From a virus: a DNA stretch of 57,321 nt. Position numbers and translations under genes: made by a program. A model generated the notes under the pieces. The model saw only the letters and a program-made list of their open reading frames with translations, searched no databases and was not told the DNA's origin. Where the stretch lies: IMG/VR virus record IMGVR_UViG_3300037502_001747, positions 1 to 57,321 of that record; one strand, given 5' to 3'. This document shows, piece after piece, positions 21,835-27,997 of this stretch (its first letter is position 1; each line of letters begins with the position of its first letter).

Positions 21835-21863
21835 ACCGTAGCCCAAGGTAGCTTTGATGTCAA
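21835..21863 (-). promoter_or_regulatory. Candidate promoter of the antisense HNH-AP2 gene
   Basis: Minus-strand TTGACA (21858-21863) is followed by a 17-base spacer and TACGGT (21835-21840). It would start transcription just ahead of the AGGAGG site, making the gene independent of the rightward operon. Confidence 0.4.
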
Positions 21864-22015
21864 CGATGAAACCTAAAGTTCACCTGTTCCACAGCCTGTT
21901 TGCGGCGCAGGCGTTCATCGCCACCCAGAAAGCCGCCCAAAAGTCCTATCGCGCCCTGCGCATACCCCGCCCGAAGCGCGGAAAACCCCTCTACACGGTG
22001 GTTGTCTATGGCTGA
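21857..22015 (+). CDS. Small basic protein, 52 aa
   Basis: Read from sequence: ATG 21857 (or 21866) to TGA 22015. The product has a helix (HLFHSLFAAQAFIATQKAAQ) and a basic Pro-rich end (IPRPKRGKPLYTVVVYG). The start overlaps the -35 region of the antisense HNH promoter. It overlaps the next gene by eight bases. No family recognised. Confidence 0.5.
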   Translation: MSTMKPKVHLFHSLFAAQAFIATQKAAQKSYRALRIPRPKRGKPLYTVVVYG

Positions 22016-22250
22016 GATCAAGAAGTTCTACCCGAAAGACGCTGCCAAGGACGCTGACAACGTTCTGGAGCAGGCGCTGGGGGTCTACGACGACGTCTTG
22101 CTTATTGGGTGGAACAAGGACGGCAACATGGAGGCCCGAGCGACCCTCGGGCTGAAAGACGGCGGCGATTGCCTTTGGCTGATCGAGAAGTTTAAGCACA
22201 ATCTGCTGGACGGGCGGTACTTGCCGCCTGAAATGCAAGAGGACGAGTGA
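22008..22250 (+). CDS. Hypothetical protein, 80 aa, upstream of TerL
   Basis: ATG 22008 begins MAEIKKFYPKDAAKDADNVL; the open frame before it is arginine/proline-rich shadow. The product is small and alpha/beta (VYDDVLLIGWNKDGNMEARA, CLWLIEKFKHNLL), a pattern seen in short phage proteins of unknown function. Its stop overlaps the TerL ATG by one base. Confidence 0.65.
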   Translation: MAEIKKFYPKDAAKDADNVLEQALGVYDDVLLIGWNKDGNMEARATLGLKDGGDCLWLIEKFKHNLLDGRYLPPEMQEDE

Positions 22251-24529
22251 TGGCCCTCGACATCTCCTACACTCCGACCCCCACGGTCGCGAAATTCATG
22301 GATTCCAACGCCAAGATGCGCGTGATCATGGGTCCTGTCGGGTGCGTTGCACCCGAGACGCTGGTCCTTACGGAGTATGGTCCGCTTCCCATCGCGCGTA
22401 TAGATCGTCCAATGCGCGTTGTATCGTGGAACGAGAAGACATCTCGATTCCAGCTTTCTTGGTGTGGTGGAGCGTTCCCGAAAGGTACGGACTATCTATA
22501 CCGAGTGACAACGCGGCAAGGAGAATTTGCCGCAAACGAACATCACCTCGTGCTCGACGGGCAGCGTGCATATCGACGCGCTCGATCTCTGCGCCAAGGT
22601 CAGTCCTTATCCCAGTGTTCTGACGTCCGCGCGTTGATACGTTCGGCCCCCGACCTGCCAGTGTCGCATGAAGGTGATCCTGATTTGATCGGAACAGCCG
22701 TAGATTCTCTGGCGCATTATGCAGCGTCAGCCCGTCAATATGGTCTACGACTTCTGCGGGAAGAAGGTATCGACCAAGAGTTTGCCCCATCACAAGACGG
22801 TGCTCGTAGATCAGCTTACCGGTTCGGTTCGTACGCTGCCGGGCGTATGGATGGTCTTGTGGCGCAGTTACGAGCACGTACCCGTCTTGGTCTATCCTCC
22901 GCCCTGACGCGAATTGGTGATTTGCTCGGCCGGGTTGGGCACCTTCTGCTCGCCTTGGAAGGTCGAGTCGCAGCATCACCTTACGCACATAGCGGGGGGA
23001 CAGCCCCACTAGGGCTGCTATCTCCGCAGAAGTCTTCAGGCCGTCGGCCAACGCCACGATCTGTTTCGTATTCTCGTTCCACTCTCGGGGCATGTAACAT
23101 ATCCTCCAATGCCAACGGGGCCATATTGAAGGTAGAGCGCGAGACTGTCAAGCGGTCTTATTGGGACATGCAAGTACTTGATACAAACAACTACGTGACA
23201 GTGGACGGCACTATCCACCATAACAGCGGTAAGTCCGTGGCGTGCTGTTTCGAGATTGTCCGGCGGGCTGCCCAGCAGAAACCGAACGAGCAGGGCGTGC
23301 GCAAGACCCGCTGCGCTGTGGTTCGTGAGACCGTGCGCCAACTCTCGGATACCACGATCAAGACCTTCCTCGACTGGTTCCCTCCGGGGGTCTGCGGCCA
23401 CTTCATGCGCACCACCAAGACCTATTTCTTCAAGGTCGGGGATGTGGAGTGCGAGATTATGTTCCGCGCGCTGGACGACGCGGACGACGTGGCCAACCTG
23501 AACTCTCTCGAACTGACCTTCGCGTGGTTTAACGAATGCCGGGACATTCACCCCGACATCGTGGACGCGATGTCTAAGCGGGTCGGCCGATTCCCCTCCG
23601 CCAAGGATGGCGGGGCGACGTGGCATGGGATGTGGGCGGATACCAACCCGCCCACCATGGATACGTGGTGGTTCTACCAGATGGAACACATCGACCCCAA
23701 GGACGGGGTCAGCCCCAACAACAACGGGTGGGATGTCTTCAAGCAACCGTCAGGACGGAGCCCATATGCAGAGAACATCGAGAACCTACCGGAGGGATAC
23801 TATGACACCCAAGGTCGCTCGGAGGAGTACATCCGGGTTTTCATCGACGGTGACTACGGACTCTCCCTCGCAGGTACGCCGGTGTTCAAATACTTCCGCC
23901 CGGATTACCACATGGCACGTGCCACCCTTCGACCCATTATCAACGGCACTCGGCCTGTCATCGTTGGTATGGACCTTGGTCTCACGCCTGCGGCTGTGAT
24001 CGGGCAGCAGGACCCGAGGGGGCGGGCGCTCGTCATGGCGGAGGCCGTCAGCTACGACATGGGGGTGCAACGCTTCGTCAGGACGGTGCTCAAGCCCCTG
24101 CTCTTCGAACGCTTCGCGGGGGCGCCGGTCATCGTGGTGGTCGACCCGGCGGGTATCCAGAGGGCGCAGACAGACGAGCGCAGTGCGGTCGACATCATCA
24201 AGGCCGAGGGGTTCAGGGTCATGCCAGCCCGGACCAACAGCATCACGGCGCGCATCGCCGCCGTAGACGACTACCTCATGCGGCAGGTGGACGGTGACCC
24301 GGGGTTCCTAGTCGACCCCAGCTGCACGAGACTTAAAGCCGCCATGATGGGTGGGTACCGGTTTAAGAAGAATGGCGATGGGTTGGAGAAGGGTGGAGAC
24401 GCAGGTAAGCACAGCCACATCGGGGACGCCATCAGTTACCTCTGCCTGCACATTGGTAGTCTCGACAGTGGCGCGTTGATGCACCAACGCAGGGAGGTTA
24501 AGCGCATTGACTCCAAGGGGTGGACGTGA
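22250..24529 (+). CDS. terL: Terminase large subunit interrupted by an intein
   Basis: Precursor of 759 residues (ATG 22250; GTG 22247 also possible); removal of the 294-residue intein leaves about 465. Joined exteins give a P-loop MGPVG/SGKS. Downstream are a Walker B-like FAWFNECRD with Asn in place of the usual Asp, and a nuclease domain with IVGMDLGLTP and HIGDAISYL supplying catalytic Asp residues. TerL drives ATP-dependent genome packaging and cleaves the concatemer. Without splicing the P-loop is broken, so packaging depends on intein activity. A terminator follows at 24580. Confidence 0.95.
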   Translation: MALDISYTPTPTVAKFMDSNAKMRVIMGPVGCVAPETLVLTEYGPLPIARIDRPMRVVSWNEKTSRFQLSWCGGAFPKGTDYLYRVTTRQGEFAANEHHLVLDGQRAYRRARSLRQGQSLSQCSDVRALIRSAPDLPVSHEGDPDLIGTAVDSLAHYAASARQYGLRLLREEGIDQEFAPSQDGARRSAYRFGSYAAGRMDGLVAQLRARTRLGLSSALTRIGDLLGRVGHLLLALEGRVAASPYAHSGGTAPLGLLSPQKSSGRRPTPRSVSYSRSTLGACNISSNANGAILKVERETVKRSYWDMQVLDTNNYVTVDGTIHHNSGKSVACCFEIVRRAAQQKPNEQGVRKTRCAVVRETVRQLSDTTIKTFLDWFPPGVCGHFMRTTKTYFFKVGDVECEIMFRALDDADDVANLNSLELTFAWFNECRDIHPDIVDAMSKRVGRFPSAKDGGATWHGMWADTNPPTMDTWWFYQMEHIDPKDGVSPNNNGWDVFKQPSGRSPYAENIENLPEGYYDTQGRSEEYIRVFIDGDYGLSLAGTPVFKYFRPDYHMARATLRPIINGTRPVIVGMDLGLTPAAVIGQQDPRGRALVMAEAVSYDMGVQRFVRTVLKPLLFERFAGAPVIVVVDPAGIQRAQTDERSAVDIIKAEGFRVMPARTNSITARIAAVDDYLMRQVDGDPGFLVDPSCTRLKAAMMGGYRFKKNGDGLEKGGDAGKHSHIGDAISYLCLHIGSLDSGALMHQRREVKRIDSKGWT
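22368..23093 (-). CDS. HTH-HNH homing endonuclease encoded antisense inside the intein, 241 aa
   Basis: An N-terminal HTH (KQIVALADGLKTSAEIAALV, SPRYVRKVMLRL) is followed by an HNH_3-type core: GKLIYEHRLVMGQTLGRYL, VVDHIDGLTLHNAPENLRLF, with His, Asp-His and Asn in place. ATG 23093 has GGAGG nine bases upstream on the minus strand (23103-23107), and a TTGACA promoter candidate precedes it. The gene lies wholly within the intein and its C-terminal codons overlap the intein N-terminal blocks. It is not read as part of the TerL polypeptide. It probably cuts the intein-less terL gene to drive homing. Confidence 0.9.
   Translation of the reverse strand: MPREWNENTKQIVALADGLKTSAEIAALVGLSPRYVRKVMLRLDLPRRAEGAQPGRANHQFASGRRIDQDGYVLVTAPQDHPYARQRTNRTGKLIYEHRLVMGQTLGRYLLPAEVVDHIDGLTLHNAPENLRLFRSNQDHLHATLAGRGPNVSTRGRQNTGIRTDLGAEIERVDMHAARRARGDVRLRQILLAALSLGIDSPYLSGTLHHTKKAGIEMSSRSTIQRALDDLYARWEADHTP
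23123..23151 (-). promoter_or_regulatory. Candidate promoter of the intein-nested antisense HNH gene
   Basis: Minus-strand TTGACA (23146-23151), 17-base spacer, CAATAT (23123-23128) within an AT-rich TTCAATAT. It lies inside codons of the intein C-terminal half and just ahead of the GGAGG site. Confidence 0.45.
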
Positions 24530-24579
24530 TAGATAATGCCCACCTACCCGTTGATGGTAACGTCAACCTGCTCGACTCG

Positions 24580-24608
24580 CCCCGCCGGCCCTCCCCCGGC
24601 GGGGTTTT
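24580..24608 (+). terminator. Rho-independent terminator after terL
   Basis: Stem CCCCGCCGG/CCGGCGGGG (24580-24588 and 24596-24604), seven-base loop, then TTTT. It lies about 50 bases after the TerL stop, in the 24530-24665 gap, which otherwise holds nothing recognisable. Confidence 0.75.
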
Positions 24609-24665
24609 CCTTGCGCAAAGAGTGGCAGTTGTGTATCGTGGCGCCAACCATGCAAGGAGCCTCGT

Positions 24666-24896
24666 ATGCGTACCACGCCCAGCAAGCCCGGAAGTGACTT
24701 CGCCAAGCAGTATGGCGCGGTCGAACGGGGCAACCGCAATGCGCAGCCGCCGGGCAAGCCCGGCCCGGGTATGACCACGTCGCCCAAACCCAAAGCCAAT
24801 CCCAACCGCGGCATGACCACGTCGCCGCGGCCGCAGGCCAACCCGAAGAACAAGCCGACGACCCCGCGGGGTCCGTCCAAGCCCAAGAACATCTGA
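24666..24896 (+). CDS. Small basic Pro/Lys-rich protein, 76 aa
   Basis: AGGAG lies six bases before ATG 24666. The sequence is low complexity with two copies of a GMTTSPKPKANP-like unit (GMTTSPKPKANPNR and GMTTSPRPQANPKN) and further Lys-Pro pairs. It is probably disordered and may bind DNA or virion components. No family recognised. Confidence 0.6.
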   Translation: MRTTPSKPGSDFAKQYGAVERGNRNAQPPGKPGPGMTTSPKPKANPNRGMTTSPRPQANPKNKPTTPRGPSKPKNI

Positions 24897-24904
24897 GGTG
24901 ATCC

Positions 24905-25261
24905 ATGCCGCTTATTGCACCTTCGCTAAACGCGGACATCCGCTCCGTCCCGCGGGTTATCTGGAGCGGCATTGCTGCGGGTGACACCTTCACCCCCTTC
25001 ACGCTCACGCAGCAGTACGGCCTTGCGGCCTCTGTGCAGGTCACGGGCACCTTCAGTGGCTCCACTGTGACGCTTGAGGTGAGCAACGACGGGACGAACT
25101 GGGCGGTTGCCCGGGGGCTCGACACGACCAACATCACTTTCACGGCAACGGGCTACCGGGAGTTCTCGCTCTGTGCGGCCTACGTCCGCCCGGCCATCAC
25201 CGGCGGCACTGGCTCGGGACTTGCGGTTGTCATGGTCCTGAGGGGCTCTCATGGGGTTTAA
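24905..25261 (+). CDS. Beta-rich virion-type protein, 118 aa
   Basis: The core VQVTGTFSGSTVTLEVSNDG TNW, FTATGYREFSL and YVRPAITGGTGSGLAVVMVL (read in parts) is a beta-sandwich pattern common in small phage structural proteins. It overlaps the next gene, a tail-spike-like protein, by 11 bases, so it may assemble with it. Confidence 0.6.
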   Translation: MPLIAPSLNADIRSVPRVIWSGIAAGDTFTPFTLTQQYGLAASVQVTGTFSGSTVTLEVSNDGTNWAVARGLDTTNITFTATGYREFSLCAAYVRPAITGGTGSGLAVVMVLRGSHGV

Positions 25262-27599
25262 CCTCCCACTGCTTAACCTCCGTCGGCGACTGCTGGGGTC
25301 CGGCGTCTCGTTTTCCCCAGTGGAGCTATTCACACTGTCAGAGCCGGGCCTTTGGCTCGACCCTTCTGACGTGGCCAACTTGGATTGGCGTCGGAACCTG
25401 CTGACGTGGACTGAGCAGTTCGATAATGCTGCTTGGACGATCTCCCGCGCAACTATTCTGGCCAATAACACCGCTGATCCGCTCGGCGGCAATACCGCAG
25501 ACCGATTTACCATCACAGCGGAAGCTGCGGGCGGCGCAATTGCATCGCAAGCGCCCGCTGTGTCTGGCGTATCTTCGACGGGCAGCGCCTATTTGAAAGC
25601 TGGCGATGCTCAATGGGCATTCTTGCGGCTGAACACCACGGAAGTCGTTTGGTTTGACCTCATCAACGGCGCAGTCGGCACGCAGACCAACGCTACCGGA
25701 ACCATCACCGCAGTAGGCAACGGGTGGTATCGCTGCACCATTTCCGGCACTCCTACCGCAAATGCCTTTGGTGTGTGTGGAGTGTGTTTTGGCAACGGCT
25801 CCACGTCATCTGGCACTATGCTGAATAAGTTCGCCTACGTCTGGGGCGCACAACTCGAACTCGGCTCCACAGCCACCGAATACCAGCGCATCACTGACGT
25901 TAACACCGAGGTGATCCAACGCTTCCCGTCTGCCACCCTTTACCAAGACACGGCAGGCACCACGCCTGTGACCACCCCCGGTCAGTCCGTTGCGCTGGCT
26001 CTTGATAAGTCCAAGGGGCTGGTGCTGGGGTCGGAGTTGATCGTAAATGGGGATTTCTCCAGCGGGACCACGGGATGGACGGGAGCAGGCTCCACACTAG
26101 CGTCAGTGTCTGGCGCTGTGCAAATCACTGCTGACGGTACTGGGCAAGCCCGAGCAAGCCAGCTTGTAACGCTTGTCGTTGGTCGTTGGTATGAAGCTAG
26201 GGCAACGATCTGGCGTGGAACTGGCTCTATCAACGTAGATTTGCTCGTATCTGGAATTGCGTCTTCTGCTAATGTCAGCAGCACAACGCCCACAGAGGTT
26301 GTTGTTAGGTTTCAAGCAACTCAGGTAAACCAGAACATCCGGGCCGGGTCTAACGGGACTGCTGTCGCGGGCACTACTTATTTTGCCGACAACATCTCCG
26401 TCAAGGAACTCCCCGGTTTCCACGCCACGCAGGCCACGGCAGGCTCCCGTCCGATCTACGGCATTGTCCCCGTCGGTGGGCGGAGGAATTTGCTGACGGC
26501 ATCTGACGATCTTGGGACTACACAATGGAACACTGCATCTAACCTTACGCGGACCGTTGGGGGCGGCGGGACTTCGTCTAGCGGCAGCGCATACACCAGA
26601 TTGACGGCAACGGCTGGCAACACTGACCACTATCTGCAAAGTGCTGGCCTAGCTCTCACTACTGGACAAACATACGCAATCTCTTTTGAGGTTCAGTATG
26701 TGAGCCACCGCTGGGTTGGCATAGCTGTATTCGATGGCGGCTATAGAAACGGGGTCACCTTTGACCTATTGAACGGTGCAGTAGGTTCAAACTTGGGTAA
26801 CTTTGTTTCCCGAACCCTCACGCCGCTAGGCTCAAATCGCTATAGGATTTCCGGCGTTTACACGGCAGTGTCTACTGGTAATGCGTTTTTTGCTATTGCC
26901 ATGCTTGATGCCGACAAGGTGTTTACAACAACGACTGTATCTAACCTCACAGCGACAATCGTTGACGCTGGTAGGGCGCAGTTTGAGGTCGGCTCCACCG
27001 CCACGGCCTACCAGAAGGTCACCACCCAATACGACGTGACCGAAGCGGGTGTGTCCTCGCTGTCCTACCTCGCGTTTGATGGTGTGGATGACTTCCTTGT
27101 GACCCCCACCATCACGCCGGGGATCGATAAGGCGCAGGTCTTCGCTGGGGTGCGGAAGCTGAGTGATGCGGCGGGGGCTGTGGCAGTGGAACTTAGCGCA
27201 GCAGTCGTAAGCAATGCGGGGGCATTTGCGATTTTTGCGCCAAGCAGTGCAGCGCCAAACTACTTGTTCAGATCACGCGGGTCTGCCGCACAAGTTGGCG
27301 CAGACTACACAAACGCCATCGTGGCGGCCCCCATTACCAACGTCATCACTGGCCTTGGTGACATCTCTGGAGACATCGCAACCCTGCGGATTAATGGCGC
27401 CCAAGCTGCTCAATCCACAACAGACCAAGGCACAGGTAATTACCTCGCCTACCCGCTCTACATCGGTCGCCGCGGCGGCACCTCCAACCCATTCAACGGT
27501 CAAATCTTCTCCCTCATCGTCCGCTTCGGCGCGAACCTGACGGCAGACCAGATCACCTCCACGGAGACGTGGGTCAACGGTAAAACGCGAGCGTATTGA
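25251..27599 (+). CDS. Tail spike/fibre-like carbohydrate-binding protein, 782 aa
   Basis: The N-terminal ~45 residues may attach it to the virion. Residues ~46-215 (RRNLLTWTEQFDNAAWT … YVWGAQLELGSTATEYQ) and ~410-590 (RRNLLTASDDLGTTQWN … AQFEVGSTATAYQ) are paralogous carbohydrate-binding-like modules. A third beta module lies between (SELIVNGDFSSGTTGW … DNISVKEL), and a LamG-like domain closes the protein (LAFDGVDDFLVTP … LYIGRRGGTSNPFNGQIFSL). It probably binds host surface glycans. Its place between terL and portal is unusual, and the middle to late part is visibly AT-richer than its neighbours, suggesting an acquired host-range cassette. Confidence 0.8.
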   Translation: MGFNLPLLNLRRRLLGSGVSFSPVELFTLSEPGLWLDPSDVANLDWRRNLLTWTEQFDNAAWTISRATILANNTADPLGGNTADRFTITAEAAGGAIASQAPAVSGVSSTGSAYLKAGDAQWAFLRLNTTEVVWFDLINGAVGTQTNATGTITAVGNGWYRCTISGTPTANAFGVCGVCFGNGSTSSGTMLNKFAYVWGAQLELGSTATEYQRITDVNTEVIQRFPSATLYQDTAGTTPVTTPGQSVALALDKSKGLVLGSELIVNGDFSSGTTGWTGAGSTLASVSGAVQITADGTGQARASQLVTLVVGRWYEARATIWRGTGSINVDLLVSGIASSANVSSTTPTEVVVRFQATQVNQNIRAGSNGTAVAGTTYFADNISVKELPGFHATQATAGSRPIYGIVPVGGRRNLLTASDDLGTTQWNTASNLTRTVGGGGTSSSGSAYTRLTATAGNTDHYLQSAGLALTTGQTYAISFEVQYVSHRWVGIAVFDGGYRNGVTFDLLNGAVGSNLGNFVSRTLTPLGSNRYRISGVYTAVSTGNAFFAIAMLDADKVFTTTTVSNLTATIVDAGRAQFEVGSTATAYQKVTTQYDVTEAGVSSLSYLAFDGVDDFLVTPTITPGIDKAQVFAGVRKLSDAAGAVAVELSAAVVSNAGAFAIFAPSSAAPNYLFRSRGSAAQVGADYTNAIVAAPITNVITGLGDISGDIATLRINGAQAAQSTTDQGTGNYLAYPLYIGRRGGTSNPFNGQIFSLIVRFGANLTADQITSTETWVNGKTRAY

Positions 27600-27600
27600 T

Positions 27601-27984
27601 ATGCCAAGAATTACATGTGCAGCCCCCGAAGCCCTCGTCGCAGATGCAAATCAGTATGCGATGTGCCTCGCCTTTGGCCCCGCTGACGCCTACACCTACG
27701 TCGGTCTGAACTGGCAGGATGCCCAAGGCAACCTCTACGCCGCCACGTCCTTCGAGGCCCGCGATGAGTGGATCACCTTCGCGCAGGCTCCCCTTGTGCG
27801 CCCTGCATGGGACGTGGACCAGATCATCGACATGGTGGCCGCTGCCCGCGCGCAGGCTGCTCTGGTCTACTCAACTGATCCGTTCCCTGCCATCCCCGGG
27901 AACCTGTCGGCACTGAGCGGACCTAACGGCCCGGAGGCTTTGGCCCTGATGGGGCTGACCGCCTATACAACGGATGGACAGTGA
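27601..27984 (+). CDS. Hypothetical protein following the tail spike, 127 aa
   Basis: Starts one base after the spike stop. The pattern MPRITCAAPEALVADANQYA, GPADAYTYVGLNWQDAQGN is one I associate with short genes placed after tail-fibre genes in Rhodobacteraceae phages and prophages. It may be a chaperone or partner of the spike; this rests on position. Confidence 0.6.
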   Translation: MPRITCAAPEALVADANQYAMCLAFGPADAYTYVGLNWQDAQGNLYAATSFEARDEWITFAQAPLVRPAWDVDQIIDMVAAARAQAALVYSTDPFPAIPGNLSALSGPNGPEALALMGLTAYTTDGQ

Positions 27985-27997
27985 GGTATAAGGCATT

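Larger units (their letters stand above)
22343..23224 (+). mobile_element. Intein in the TerL P-loop (294 codons)
   Basis: The N-terminal block begins Cys1 (CVAPETLVLTEYGPLPI); a B-like block is GEFAANEHHLVL; the C-terminal blocks are YWDMQVLDTNNYVTVDG and TIHHN, followed by Ser as the +1 nucleophile. These are the residues for class 1 splicing (Cys1, block B His, penultimate His, terminal Asn, +1 Ser). The middle, roughly residues 115-300 of the precursor, has no sense-strand endonuclease motif; it is the reverse reading of the HNH gene on the minus strand. Confidence 0.93.

Noticed and set aside
22368-23093. The antisense HNH frame as a mere shadow of the terL frame
   Set aside because: It has a complete HTH and HNH motif order, a consensus ribosome site and a promoter candidate, whereas the sense reading of the same part has no recognisable domain.
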